A stretch of 64,000 nt of DNA from Takakia lepidozioides. Its lineage: Eukaryota > Streptophyta > Takakiopsida > Takakiales > Takakiaceae. This document shows positions 1 to 11,400 of the stretch, in pieces. Where the stretch lies: assembly GCA_030704615.1 (NCBI GenBank), contig CM060734.1:13950001-14014000 (forward strand). The letters run 5' to 3'. Positions within the stretch are counted from its first letter, which is position 1. Each line of letters begins with the position of its first letter. The position numbers and the translations under genes are program-made. The notes beneath the pieces are model-generated. The model made no database searches, was not told where the DNA came from, and was given only the letters and a program-made list of their open reading frames with translations.

Positions 1-953
1 GATCTTCTGGTGATCCACCCTGCACAGTTCTTCCATAACACTTGAACAATGAATATAGTTGAGTAGGTATATTGCAAAGTCATCCTTCCCAGGACAAAAC
101 CTGACATTGGTGTCCATCGCTAAGACTTGTGTCCCAACAGCCACTTTGAAGTATAAAGATGACTGCATATTCAGGACTCAACATCAAGCATCTAGCAACA
201 CATCCAAGGCTACACAATACATTTCTGTTTGTCTGTTTAGCACATCCTGCACATTTCACAAAAAGTCTGTCAGCTAATGTCTCTACGGCCCAAGATGTGT
301 GCCCTTCGGAGCGAGGGGCGGGATATCACCGTACAGACAGATGTCCATCCTCTTTTCAGGACAGTACCTCGAAAGTTGTCAAGCTTCCGAGTCGCATGAG
401 TATACGTTTGTGGCACTCAGAAATTACTTTGACAAACGTATAAATATCGTATTGTAAACAGACATTTCAGAAAGTACTATCCCCAGCACGAGATCCTTCA
501 CACCCAGCTATAAAATTCTCAACCCCAGAAAACACTCATGTAGACCTCAAAAACGTAGCATGAAGTGAGCCGTGGAAATTCGGAAATCTAGAAGGCCACT
601 GGGCACCAGAGAAGTGAAACCGCTCGTGGAGAGAAAGTCGAACACCCAAATAAGAAGATGAACAAGAGCAGGAAGAAGAATTACACAAAAGATCATGGAC
701 AGCCTTTGCAATGAAGAACAACCCACAGTCACATAATCTTCCATATATGAATCACTTGATACATAAGCTCCACAGTTTGAACCGCCACAGAAAATCAAAA
801 CCTATATCGTCTTCCCACGAATAGGCTTTGCGCCCCTTTCCACACGAAGCGAAGCCTCTCTTCCAAAACAGCCTTTGGAAAAATACCAAAAATCTATCAA
901 GGGCCACCAGGCTCCGGGCCCCTAGTGTCTTGCAATTTCACACGCTAAATACC
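1..953. other. Unassigned sequence downstream of RPL38
   Basis: No reading frame here resembles a known protein. The stretch is of mixed composition and lies on the 3' side of the minus-strand RPL38 gene, so it should hold that gene's 3' UTR and polyadenylation region. No poly-T run (a retrocopy tail seen from the plus strand) follows the stop codon. Confidence 0.4.
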
Positions 954-1163
954 TCACAGGTCGTGGACAGTGAGACCAGGCGGCAGCGACTGCTTTAGCT
1001 TGTCGGCCTTATCGGTGTCGAATACACACAGCGTGTAGAGGTACTTCTTGCACCGCACTGTGAACTTGACCACATCCTTGCTCCTCTTGATCTTCACCGA
1101 CCGCGCATCCTTACGGCGGGCCGTGAGGAGAAAGTCCTTGATCTCACTGATCTGCTTCGGCAT
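954..1163 (-). CDS. RPL38: 60S ribosomal protein L38 (eL38)
   Basis: This encodes a 69-residue protein beginning [11 protein letters not shown] and ending PPGLTVHDL, the usual full length of eL38, a small basic protein of the large cytosolic ribosomal subunit. The basic core [15 protein letters not shown] and the segment YLYTLCVFD are present without frameshift or stop. The open frame runs 49 codons further upstream, but the start is placed at the ATG where family similarity begins. The coding region has no intron here, whereas RPL38 genes are often interrupted in other eukaryotes. A telo-box upstream argues for a native promoter rather than a dead retrocopy. It is the only clearly intact host protein gene in the window. 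The identification is very secure; expression is inferred. Confidence 0.96.
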   Translation of the reverse strand: MPKQISEIKDFLLTARRKDARSVKIKRSKDVVKFTVRCKKYLYTLCVFDTDKADKLKQSLPPGLTVHDL

Positions 1164-1207
1164 GGTGCTTGCCCTCTGCTCTAATCTGCGCACGCTCCAG
1201 CTACAGC

Positions 1208-1213
1208 GGCCCA
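1208..1213 (-). promoter_or_regulatory. Site II-like element (TGGGCC) upstream of RPL38
   Basis: TGGGCC on the minus strand matches the plant site II motif (TGGGCY) that often pairs with telo-boxes in ribosomal protein promoters. It lies about 45 bp from the ATG, so it may fall inside the leader rather than the promoter proper. The motif is short, so chance occurrence is possible. Confidence 0.35.
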
Positions 1214-1286
1214 GTGCCCACCAGCAGAGAAAAGAGAACCCGCACCTTCGCTCTCGTAAAAGACGTCTTCCCTTGCCGCTGCCTTG

Positions 1287-1296
1287 TTTAGGGTTT
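1287..1296 (-). promoter_or_regulatory. Telo-box (AAACCCTAAA) upstream of RPL38
   Basis: Read on the minus strand this is AAACCCTAAA, about 125 bp before the RPL38 start codon. Telo-boxes are a well-known promoter element of plant ribosomal protein and other translation-related genes. The motif and position are seen directly; function is inferred. Confidence 0.7.
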
Positions 1297-1309
1297 TCAC
1301 CAGGTCGCA

Positions 1310-1988
1310 ATGGGAACCGGTTCTCTGACTCCCTCGATGGAATCCAGTATTTCTAATTATGGATTAATTACTGATTAGTTGATTATGGAGAAGACTTAAT
1401 AAACTTAATAAATACCCAGGGCTACTACATCTTCTTTTTTTTTTAAAGAAAAAAAAAAAGAAGACTACCGTTTCCCACCTGTGTGCCTAATGGCTTATCT
1501 GAAAGGGGGATTTTTTCCCCTCCTCAAGGGCCTGAATTGTGAGCAGTCGCTCCCAGGTTTCCTTTATAAAAAAAACAAAAAGAAAAAAGACTAAGCTTAA
1601 CCAACGAGTTGAATGGAATGCATACGGTCGCCGGGGAATGGCCGTACCGGCGAGGTTCCGGCGGGGCGCGCTCTCAAATCCCCACCCCCCCCCCTTGCTC
1701 TCCTCTCACCTGCGAGCCTGTATTTTAGGATAAATTATTAAAAATTCAAAGCTTTAGAATGAAGTGGTTGGTAATTTGGTGGCTAGGTGATAGGTACTAT
1801 AGTGGTGAGGTATGAGGTTAAAATTGTTGCAGTCCAAGCGTTGGTTGCAGATGAGATTAATTATTGTATTTTTTCATATTCAAAATAATTCTAAGTCCCT
1901 TCCAAGAGGAGCTCCAAGTGTCCACTCCTTTGTCCCCTCCTTGTTCCCAAGCCCGCTCCCCCATCCCTGTCCCTTGTCCTCGCTCCCC
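1310..1988. other. Unassigned intergenic sequence
   Basis: It contains a T-run followed by an A-run near 1434-1459 that could fold into a hairpin, a C-rich run near 1680-1695, and AT-rich sequence to about 1890. No coding similarity was recognised. Confidence 0.35.
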
Positions 1989-2190
1989 TGTCCCCGGTTC
2001 CTGCTCCCCTCCTCGCCATGTGGAACGTCGCTCGTTCCCCTGTCCCCGGTTCCTGCTCCCCTCCTCGCCATGTGGAATGTCGCTCGTTCCCCTGTTCCCG
2101 GTCCCTGCTCCCTTCCTCGCCCTATGGAATGTGGCTCGCTCCCCTCCTCGCTCCCCTCTTCGCCCTAGGGAATATGGCTTGCTCCCCTAA
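1989..2190. repeat. Minisatellite, 52-bp unit, about 3.5 copies
   Basis: Three pyrimidine-rich copies start at 1989, 2041 and 2093, giving a period of exactly 52 bp. A degenerate fourth follows from about 2145. Each contains CTGCTCCC, CTCGCC and a (T/A)GGAA(C/T)(G/A)T core. ORFs across it are repeat artefacts. Confidence 0.85.
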
Positions 2191-2228
2191 TCCCAATCCC
2201 CGCTCCCTTCCTCACTCCCCTGTCCCGA

Positions 2229-2365
2229 TGGGGAGCAAGGATCGAGGAGCGGGAACAGAGGAGAGGGGACTGGGAACATGGGAGCAAAACTGGAGATTGT
2301 TTGGGAACATGGTCCTAAAGGTGGGGAGCATGAGGAGGGAACAGGAGGTGTGGAGTACTCCCCAC
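2229..2365. repeat. Purine-rich block with repeated GGGAACA
   Basis: Immediately after the pyrimidine-rich minisatellite the strand switches to GGGGAGCA and GGGAACATGG repeats, partly the reverse complement of the upstream units. Similar GGGAAC-rich sequence occurs at 21110-21250. It is probably part of a repeat family; its class is unknown. Confidence 0.5.
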
Positions 2366-2488
2366 CTTCCCAATGGGGGATGAGATTTGACTGGTAGTCA
2401 GCGGACCCCACCACCTCACACGCTTGCCTTAAATTCGTTGTGTAAGCGTAGTTCTCGCCGTTAATTATTTGTTGTTGGTCACCCACAA

Positions 2489-3465
2489 CTAACCTTTGTT
2501 TGAAGGGGATATAATGTACTCATAAGACGTTGTTTGCCATAGCCTTGTGGCCAAGATCCCCCGCCCAGTTTGAGCGGAACACAAATGGACAAAACCTATA
2601 TTTGTTAGGGGCTGACGTCGGTAGTAAGACTTACCTTGAAATAAACAATTGATCCGGGTTTTCCAGATATCCTCTAGAAATCCGTTCACACAAGCATGAA
2701 TCTGTTGTGTGTGGTTTGCCCAATAACTAGGCCCCAAAAGGGCCTGGGCTTTTGGCTCAGCCTTGAGACTTTCAAAGTTGGTAAACAGAGATACAAGCAC
2801 AATTCCCTTGATAGATTTGAGGAGAGCATCTCTATGGTGAGAGAACCCCGAAGACTGAATCAGAAAATAAATATTGTCTTTAGGTTGCCCACACAACGGG
2901 CAATTGCACTCTCCCTTTCCTCTCTGCTTCTGTTTGCTGTTCAAAGGTAGGCTTCCCGTCCTGAGTTTAAATTTCAGTCTAGTGCCGAGAGGGGGTAGTC
3001 CCTTGAGGTCATCCATGATGTCCTCCCCCATGCCACAGATTGGAAACAAGTTCAGGGAAGTTTTCTGCCTAACTTCATTTCATCAGACAATTTCCTGGCT
3101 TTGACAACCAGCATGTAGCCCAGTGGTAATGGGCACATACCACGTTGGATGTGGTTGTGGGTTCAAACCACGGTCTGGTGTGTCATAAAGATGTCCACCT
3201 TTCAGCTGGAAGGCAGTAGCCTTTGTGGTGAAGTGACACCATAAGCTACGCTCCCTTCGGGAGGAGTCATACTTCTTTCTTTCTTGGCTTTAGACACTAC
3301 AGCCTCTAAGTCAGATCTATCCAGCAGGGTCAAGACTTGCGGATTAAGATTCAGATCCTTGAGAATCTTTTCTACTCTCTTCTGCCAGGACTTAGCCTGT
3401 TTGACAGGGCGATCCTGTTTCCAAGATATAGAGTCGATTGACTTAGGATATCTGATGTTGGACAT
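2489..3465 (-). pseudogene. LINE ORF2 C-terminal fragment
   Basis: Two minus-strand frames (3202-3465, then 2489-3049) encode the segment after the reverse transcriptase. The second includes CNCPLCGQPKDN followed by FSHHRDALL, a Cys-Cys-His arrangement like the zinc-binding tail of plant LINE ORF2 proteins. The frames are separated by a SINE insertion and do not join. There is no catalytic RT motif in this part. It is a dead remnant. Confidence 0.65.
3113..3235 (+). mobile_element. tRNA-derived SINE head with pol III A and B boxes
   Basis: TAGCCCAGTGG at 3116-3126 matches the pol III A box, and GGTTCAAACC at 3160-3169 matches the B box. Their spacing (about 34 nt between boxes) is that of a tRNA gene. 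The sequence does not fold into a full acceptor stem and continues into a non-tRNA body, so a SINE is more likely than a tRNA gene. It sits on the strand opposite the LINE fragment. The 3' limit is a guess. Confidence 0.55.
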
Positions 3466-3895
3466 ATGTTGCAGCTGACCTCACCATCTGACCTTTAATT
3501 CATCTTGTTGGGGAGCTTAAGGAAGGGATGCCAAACTCACCCCGAACAACCACATTGGCTGTTTTGGAGCATGCTGACATGCACTCCTTAAGCACCCCCA
3601 CTTGGATGGATTCTAGAGACTTAGCATGGTTGGAGTTATCAACCCATATTGGTACTCCAAGGCAGGTCTAATAACGCGACAAAGCATGGTTTTCTTGACC
3701 TCAGAGTGGATCCCTCTGCAGTGGAAAAATTTAATGAGACCCAACGCTTTACGCTTGCTAGTTTGAACAACTTCCTGAATATGTGCATCCCAATTGCAGT
3801 TGTAGGAAAACTCAACGCCCAGGTACGTGTAGTGTTAGTAGGATAGTAACATCCACAAGGATAGTAAGTCTAGTAGTTAAAGGTAATTATATATA

Positions 3896-4087
3896 TTGTT
3901 ACATCAGTTGCTAGCTAGAACGCTTCACATCAAAAGATTCAAAAAGACATGTCACTATAAGTATCTGTATTACGTTTACCTGAAGAGGCTGAAGTGTAAC
4001 TTGACTATTGATGACTACATTCATGGACCAATGTTGAGCCCGAACGAGCTGCACAAACTCCTTGGCAAGGATTCATCAAATCATTGA
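3896..4087 (+). pseudogene. SWIM-domain transposase C-terminus (decayed)
   Basis: The frame ends YLYYVYLKRL, then DDYIHGP and NELHKLL, the same C-terminal tail as the transposase at 50269-50619 in element A. The SWIM signature C-x-C...C-x-H is damaged: where A has PCKHLYY this copy reads YKYLYY, and the first cysteine pair is not in the frame. It cannot encode a working zinc finger. Confidence 0.7.
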
Positions 4088-4439
4088 AGGGGCAAAGGGA
4101 ATCCATCATTTTGATATTTTCAATTGCATTTTTATGCAATAGACTTTGTTTTGCAGTCTAGTGAAATCTACGACAATACTCCTGCCATTAGACGTGCAAA
4201 ATAAAAGTAATGTCTCATCCAAACACATTATGGTCTTCTGGAAATCTATTGTGCGATTTGTTATGCACCCCTTATGGACTATAGTTTACAATGTCTAGCT
4301 ATTGAGGTCGGCCAACCAGGTGTTGTCCATTGGCAATTCAATGTCAAAATAGAATCCATAATAAGATAGCGCTAGGATGAATCACAGATCTTTCCCATAA
4401 AATGAGTTCAAATACTGGCAGTTGTAGGCAGCATTTCAG

Positions 4440-4740
4440 GAAATTTGGTGCCGAATTTCCAGTTTTGGGGCCAAAAACTACCCAAATCCTTGCATATATG
4501 GGTACCATCTCTGGAAATTCGGCGCCGCATTTTCAGTTCTGGGGCCAAAACTGCCCAAGTTCGGTGCAGTTCTAGGCACCATCTCTGGGAATTTGGCGCC
4601 GCATTTCCATTTTTGGGGCTAACCTACTTGAATGAGTGGGACCTATTGCCGCGAAATTCGGCACCATTTTTTCCGACGAGGCACCTATTACCGCGCAATT
4701 CGGCACCATTTTTCGGAGAAGGGGAGGGAACCACCCCAGA
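4440..4740. repeat. Subterminal GGCGCC-centred repeat block
   Basis: Five or six degenerate copies of (G)AAATTCGGCGCCGCA / GGTGCCGAATTTCC lie about 50-70 bp apart, just inside the transposon right end. They correspond to the block at 50755-51140 in element A. Half-sites match the A-type (TTCGG) more often than the B-type. Confidence 0.7.
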
Positions 4741-4867
4741 TCTCACTGCATTTGCCATGAGCACAAAGAAAATTTCATGAGCCCGACATTCCAAATGACA
4801 TTTTCCATTTCACAAAATAAATATTATATCATTATTTTTCTGACACAATCCATTAGAATATTTTTTA

Positions 4868-4973
4868 ATATTTTAATCTAGCCACATTTCCAAATTTTTG
4901 GATTTCTGCTCTTGAAAACCGATTGTCTTACTTCTCCGCTCATGCCGCTCATGCTCATGAAATAGTAAACCTC
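4868..4973. repeat. MULE-like terminal inverted repeat (right end)
   Basis: Read inward from 4973 on the minus strand: GAGGTTTACTATTTC, then CATGAGC-(ATGAGCGGC) units, then ACAATCGGTTTTCA and a GGAAATGTGGC half-site. The same order occurs at 21255, 51374 and 53584, which defines the family terminus. Confidence 0.8.
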
Positions 4974-4979
4974 ATGCAA

Positions 4980-5330
4980 ATCCCCATCCGAACCTCGAGG
5001 GGTGTTCAGTTTGCGTTTACATGATCCGAACCTCTCCTCGCCTTTCAAATGAGGAACCCTTGATTGCAATGGAGATCACACTGTGCACATGTTGACCGTT
5101 GAAGCCATCTTAGTGGGATCCCCCGATCTGTTGGCGGCCCTCAACATCAACTCACTAGTGTCTGGTCCTTTCCCTCCTGACCGTCCCTTGAGAAATTCAC
5201 GATATCTGGTTTGTTGGGAAAGTGCTCGAACCATATCATCCGTTGTGGCAACATACAAATCATCCGATTTCCCGGACTGCTGCTTCCACACATTATGAAC
5301 TGATTATGCCAAATTGCAGGACGGAATGTC
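4980..5330 (-). pseudogene. Diverged MULE-like transposase middle fragment
   Basis: The minus-strand frame around 5076-5291 reads DDLYVATTDDMVRALSQQ and REFLKGRSGGKGPD. It aligns with the transposase segment LVDILTATTEDIVRSIMQQ ... FLKGKQWGLGPDR of element A. The segment just downstream also follows the parent. It is more diverged than any other copy here, so it comes from an older or different subfamily. It abuts the 4973 terminus but faces the other way. Confidence 0.55.
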
Positions 5331-6640
5331 CGTCATATCCCTAAAGGACATGTCCTACAACAGAGCATCATTCGAAACGTTAGAAGGAATGAGACAGGAA
5401 TTGCTGCAAGCAAAATAAGGGGAAAGACTGCAACTGAAACAATAGTTCAATGTGGTTGAAGAAGGCGCATTGTAGTCATCCCAAGGTGAGAGAGAGACGA
5501 ACCACTTGAAACCAAGCGGAGGAGGTAGGGGTTTTGGGATTTTCCAGGTTATGACCGCAATGGAACCTGCCTGCTGTTGTCTGACATCCGAAACCCTAAG
5601 CCGCTTTTTTTTTTCCTGCATAATTGAAATGTCTTCTCTTGGAAGCTTCCACAACATAGCCGTTGAGATAGCATCCCCGAGACAAGAAATACAATTTCCT
5701 TGCCAGCCTGGAAGAAGCCTTTCACGAGGGCTGGATGTATCCAAAAGTAGAGTATGAGGGGAATACAAGAAGAGGGGAGAGTAAGCATGGTTAAGCATGC
5801 TTATCACCGGGGGCGAGTTCACCGTATCCTCAGGGAGCATAAAAATCAGAGATTGACCATTTGTATGTGTGACCTGTGGAACCTGCTGCTTCCCAGTGAC
5901 GAAGCCATTAGCCTGCACTTCCTCCACTCTTTGCTTCTCTTCCTTGTGTCTGGCTTTGAGAATTTATGCCACTAGTTTCCCCCCTTCTTCAAAGAGCAGA
6001 GAAGTTTTTGCCAACACCCAGGGGTCTTAGACGTGGCGGTGAAGGCTGTGCTTGTTCACCCAGGTCCTGTCAGTAGGTGATTCCAGGGTGAGGTCAGAGC
6101 AGTGTATGATAGGAATGACATCAAGGTTAGTGTGAAGAGGATTGGTATCAATAATGACTCCTATATTGTGCATGTATTCTGCTGGGACTTAAGCCTTCAT
6201 GGAGATCACCGCAAGAATGTCTTGGGACAGCTTAAGAGTGAGATCCTTCTCCATTCCTACCCCAAAAGAGCAATAAATATTGTCAGTAACCCAGGCAGAA
6301 AGAAATCCATCCATATTGTCAGTCAGGAGCATGCTAGTGAGGTTGTCCACAGAGGAGAAAATTAGTGGAGTGATACAGATGGCAGCCAACTCCCTAGAGT
6401 AGCCAAAACCGGGGGACCATCCTGAGAGAAGAACTCTTGGGAAGGAGTGTAGCTCGAGAAAGGACACCGCAAGGCTTGTGGCGCTTAGCTTTTGTAGCTC
6501 AAATTCTGTGAACGGGAAAGTGGCCCAAGCATGTGGAAATCGAGCTGGGATCCAGGCATAGGCCTTGCTGATGCGGGGCGAACCCTTAGACTCGTCAAAT
6601 TTTTTTTATTTTTTTTGACAAGGGTGCATTCTAATCCGGA
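5331..6640. other. Unassigned, decayed sequence
   Basis: The longest frame (5355-5927, minus, 190 codons) has no recognisable motif. The stretch lies downstream, on the minus strand, of the ORF1-like remnant at 6780-7480 and may be untranslated or pol sequence of that element beyond recognition. Confidence 0.3.
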
Positions 6641-6779
6641 AGGGAGGAATCAATGACTACTGCCACCAAGGCGAGTGTTAGAGCTGAGGGTACTGCTCAG
6701 CTTTGCGTGTACTCACGAGGCTTTGAGGACTAGTCGGAGCCATCTTCGACTGGCCAAACTGCTTCCGTTGTAGCAAGGG

Positions 6780-7480
6780 ATAGACTGCCTTCACATGCCC
6801 TTCCCCGTTGCAAGATTAGCATATGAAAGAGAGAACTTCCTCCTTCACAACAACTACGATGTAAGAGTTGTCCAGGGTCGACAACTTGATAGAATGACCA
6901 ATGATAGTAGTCTCGGGCATCAACACAACTATTTTAGGCACTCCACTGTCTCTACTGTAGTCAAATCACTAGGAAGCAGTATCGACACTCAAAGTGCTCT
7001 CCGCTACTAGATCATAGACATTAATACATCCAATATAGGTACCAAAGCTTGCCCCAATTTCTGGAAGAGATGAGAGATACGTGCCAAGCTGGAAAAGGAA
7101 TAGCTACGACCCGTGGTAGCTTCCAGGTGATACCCTCCTTACAATGACCCAGTCTTGCGCCCAAGGGAACAGATGCACAATGCAGTTTGAGTTCATGGGA
7201 TTAAATTTTAAGGCCTTATCTGCATCGTCTTGAGAACAGAAAAGAATAGCGTAAAAGCCTCATCCCATCGTTAGACAAAAGTTTTGAGTGATCAGCCGTC
7301 CGTCTGATCCTAGATGTTCCACCACCCACCTTCTAACCCAGAGCCTGTTTCGGGGCTTGCCAAGGAAGTGAGCAAAATGCCTTGCTGTGAGAATTTTTGA
7401 GATTGCGAGATCATCTTGTCTCGTTCAGAGCTAGGATGGGTTGAGAGCTAAGCTTAGGAGCAGCAACATTAACCCATACA
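6780..7480 (-). pseudogene. Retrotransposon ORF1/gag-like remnant with zinc knuckle
   Basis: Reading the minus strand across frame breaks gives segments such as QDDADKALKFNP and PEIGASFGTYIG, then IICxxCNGEGH near 6800-6830. This order (nucleic-acid-binding N-domain, hydrophobic middle, CCHC knuckle) is that of plant LINE ORF1 proteins. The knuckle has a stop between its first two cysteines, and its last cysteine is tyrosine. Similarity is weak and the assignment is tentative. Confidence 0.35.
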
Positions 7481-8450
7481 ACCACTCTGAGGATCCGGGG
7501 GATGGCCGGGGTGTGTTGGGACTTGGGTCTTTTCCTAGAATCGAGCCAGAAGAACCCTTCATCCCAACCGGTTTTTGGGGGCCCAGCTCCTAGCCTTCCC
7601 TCTCCCTCCCGGGGCTAAGCCACCACGCTTCCCCCGAATCATCATCTCTCCTATGGAAGCCATAACAATAGCAAAAAAACGCAGCAGAGGAAGTAGGAAG
7701 GGAAGGAGAAGAGCAAGAATGCATGCAGAGTGGGGTTTAGGGGGGTAGCTTATACCAGGGTCAACCTTCATTACCCTTACCCTCCATCTGGTGTGAGTCA
7801 CCTTAGAGCTTGGCTCCTGCCAGATCGATTTTGGCACTGTTATTGCCGGGGGCTGTTACTTGCCCATATCGCCCAAATCGAGAGAAGGCGTCAGGGAGGA
7901 TTAGGAAGAGTTAGAGCCCGAGAATCCGAGAGATTCATCCAGAGACAAGGGGATGTGAACGCTCAAGAGACAACATCAGCAATGTAGATGAAGAAATGGG
8001 ATGACCATACATGGGAGCAGCATGCAGGAAGAGCCGACAAGCTGCAGTTTGAGCGGGGAAGCACCTGGTGCTGGGGTAATTACCGGCACACTTGCCGTAG
8101 GAGAGGAGGGGAGGAGTAGTGCAATGCCAGTAAGACGAGCCTTGGGAGAGGGGGGGGGGGAAAGAGGGACAGCGGGGAATTGGTTTGCTGGGTGGCCCAA
8201 ATGAATGCGTTCGTGATTGAGGCGGTGCCCTATCTCAGTTCAATGCTGATTAGGAGAGTAAAGCATGCCGAGGTCCAGCAAGGAAGCATCTGTGGTACTT
8301 TGTGTATGAGTGAGTTGAGATAGCTCAGCGCAACTAAGTCTCGCACTCTCACACCGCAAAACGTAGAGCTCCGGCATACTACATTCTCCTCCCCAATATC
8401 TTTGCTTGGATACCTTTGATGTGTTAAAACTATATACCCGCACAAACCTG
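7481..8450. other. Unassigned sequence left of the hAT element
   Basis: It includes a G-run near 8149-8160. No frame resembles a known protein. The minus-strand frame at 7559-7837 could be the N-terminal continuation of the ORF1-like remnant. Confidence 0.3.
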
Positions 8451-8458
8451 GTTAAAAC

Positions 8459-11400
8459 CAATGTTGGACTGGTATACACCTTAGGTATGAAATACAGGTA
8501 TGAATATATATTGAAGAACACACCAGTCGGGTATGAAAGAACCGGTGTACCCATGTGATACACGTACTGGGGGGAGTATGTCGCGCACCTCACTTCGGTA
8601 AACTCCCCTTCAAGTCATAGTTACTCGCTTTGATGCGCGCACCTAACTCCCAAACTGGCCGCCGGACCAACTCGGAGCTTTGGCTGCTCACCGGGGCATA
8701 ATGGTCCCCCTTGCGCCTCCAAAAGACCCTCCACCACTTTGGGCCTGGTGGAAATTCCCTTTGGTAGATGGCAGTCCGGAATAGCTCCCCATACCTTGGT
8801 CGCTTTCCGGCTTGCACGCTTACTCACTAGCTTTTGGTCACCAACGGGCTTGCACCGTTCTCGGGGTTACCACTCCCTATATATACCCGACCCCCAGCCC
8901 TCAAGGCAAAGGGTCGCGACAGAGTATGTCTTTAGGATTCCCCCCACACATACCATACCAGTCTGGGTATGTGCAAGTGCAGCGTGGTCACGATACCAGT
9001 ATTACGGCAAATTTATGGTGGACAGAGCTAGGTATCAATATGGCGATGGAGTTAGATTTTTGCGCCTATGCTGCAGTAGGGTGCGGCTCCTTCAATGAGC
9101 ATTAAAGTAGTGGCTGCGGATTGCAGCAATATTCTAGTCTTTGGCCTTGCAGCAAACAATCCGCCTTCATGAAGGATCTTAGGGACGTACGTGCTATGTG
9201 TATGCAATCTCGGTAGGTGATTTTCTTCTTATGGTGCCGGCTTCTTCTAACCTGGATCATTCTTCTGCCAACGATTACAACATATTATGATTGTGTCACA
9301 GCCCACTTGCTCTTGCTTTGGAACTAGAGATCAGAACTCCAAAATGCCTTGTTGTGTACTGATTCTTTTGTTAGTTTAGTGGCTGGTGTCAATGCTTTAA
9401 TGGTTTACCCTCACAGCCCTCATACTAGCAGCCCTCATCTTCACTGGATAGTGAATTGAAACTTTAGTAGTGATCTGCCTAAGCTTTGCAGGGGTTTCCC
9501 TTAAGTGGCCGTATTTTTGAACATACTATAATTTATGTTGAGATGGATTAGAGCATGTTTTTCAGTGATTTTGAGGCTTGCATTGGGGATGAAGCAGATG
9601 ATACAACGCTCTTAAATGAACAACAACATAGCACCTACACGACCTCAAAAGGTGTTGCAGCCTACCGAAAGCAGGAACGAGATTCAAGCTGCGGAAGACC
9701 TAGCGACGTGGAGAGTCCGGTATGCATCTCTTGCCAAGAATCAACGCTTTTGGGTGCCATACCATCGTTCAAGTGCTATTTGGGCATTCTTTCTTCTTCA
9801 CGATCAGAAGTTTGTTGTTGATGTGCAAGCTGTGCAAATAATGAGGTGCATTATTTGCCACAACAAGTACTGTACTGAAGAGCCCTCACAGAGTTCCCAG
9901 AGTACCACCAGATCTAGAAAAGAGCTGGTGCAATATAACTCTTCTCATGGGAGCACCTCCATGAAGAAACATCTCCTAAATGAGCATCCAGAAGACTTTG
10001 TCAAGTACAAGGCGGAGTCACAATCTACTGAAGGTGGGGTACAAGGAGGCAGAGTGAAATACAAGAAGCGTAAGTCTCTTGCTCCATCTGTGGTCACGAA
10101 GTATTTGGGTGACCAAGGGGTTTACAAAAAGAACGACCTTCCTCAGCTGAGGTTCATTGAGGACTTGGTCCTTTTCATTGCAAAAGGCTATGAGGCTTTG
10201 TCAACTGTGGAGTTGCCTTGGCTCCGTAGACTAATAATGGACAGGGACCCTAAAATTTGTTTCCCAACCGGCAAACAGCTGGTTAAGGAATACATCCCAG
10301 GTCTGCTTGCCAAAACCATGGAAACTTATGTTTTGCCTGTCCTAGGTAGTTGTGCAACTGTCACTGTTACATTTGATCTATGGATGTCTAGGACAGGGTT
10401 TGATACATTCGCGTTGGTTGTGAATTTCATTGATGAAGAGTGGATGCCAAGACATGTCATTATAGGCTTGTTCGAGGCTCCTGATACAGCTGGGTCTGCC
10501 TTAGCAGAAATTGTCAAACCCCTGCTTGCAGAATTCCAATTGACAGACAAAGTAATTGCATATGTCAAAGATGAGGGTTCCAATCTTAATACCCTAGCTA
10601 CAGCCTTGTCTTCAGTGGTTACATGTGCTCCTTTGCAGCTTGCACAACCATTTGTAGGTGCTTGATTTGGACATGTAATGTCCAAAGCCTACCAGTACGC
10701 GACAAATGACACAAAACTTTGTGTCGGAATGAGAGAAGTCTCACTCAAAGATGCACAAGCAACCTTGCAGAAAACAATTACCTGGACTAAGAAGTCTGGC
10801 AAAGGTAGACAAGAGTGGGACAAGGCTTGTATAGAGGCAGGTCTGCCCACCCGAAAGCTGAAGACTTCTGTCAAAACTCGTTTTGCAAGCAAAGTTGTTC
10901 TCTTCCAAGAAACTCTTGAGTACGCCGACGCTATCAATATCTGTTACCGGAGACAGTCTCTCCATCTGCAAGCTAGAGTGCCATCTGGCTTGACATGGGC
11001 AATTGCCCGTACTGTGGGAGACTCTCACAACAATTGTGAAACAATGTATTTTGAAGGGGATACTGGCTCCTTTCTGATGCACTACATGCCACAATTGCGA
11101 TCAGCATTAAGCTACAGGGAGAGTTTAATCGGAGAGCTCATGCCCAGCCACCCCTGCAGTGCAGGGACTTTGATTCAGAGCTGGAAATTTTATATGCTCG
11201 CATGGCAGCAGAGGCGGTGAGTGTATTGCAACCATTTCTTTATTTTGCATGTGCATTTCAGAGTGAAAAAGCGCATAACATGATTTCTCTCATGCTCGAC
11301 CCTCGATACAAGGGTTTACAATGCATCACGGAGTTTCTGGGCAGGGACAAAGCCAAGATAGTTGTCTCTGAATACGATAAAAATGCCATGATTCCGTTGC

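Larger units (their letters stand above)
2470..3833 (-). mobile_element. 5'-truncated LINE (non-LTR retrotransposon), 3' half
   Basis: The minus strand carries the C-terminal end of a LINE ORF2. Coordinates 3570-3833 match 17698-17960 closely, where reverse transcriptase sequence continues upstream, so both belong to one family. This copy keeps the region downstream of RT and loses RT and endonuclease, the 5' truncation typical of LINEs. No clear poly-A tail (plus-strand poly-T) is visible near 2470. A tRNA-derived SINE interrupts it at about 3113-3235. Confidence 0.75.
3838..4973 (+). mobile_element. MULE-like element, right-end fragment
   Basis: This is the right end of a transposon related to element A. 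It has the last transposase exon (3896-4087), a 3' flank similar to 50620-50720, a subterminal block of GGCGCC-centred motifs (4440-4740), and a terminal repeat ending in GAAATAGTAAACCTC at 4973. The left part is missing and the join with the LINE at about 3835 is abrupt. The 9 bp after the end (ATGCAAATC) would be half of a target duplication, but no partner is left. Confidence 0.7.

Noticed and set aside
1812-2383. Pro/Ser-rich ORFs over the 52-bp minisatellite
   Set aside because: All frames stay open because of the repeat composition; no evidence of coding.
3116-3178. tRNA gene
   Set aside because: A and B boxes are present but no acceptor stem or anticodon arm forms. A SINE is the better reading.
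5355-5927. 190-codon minus-strand ORF as a gene
   Set aside because: No motif, no similarity, and overlapping frames of similar length on both strands.
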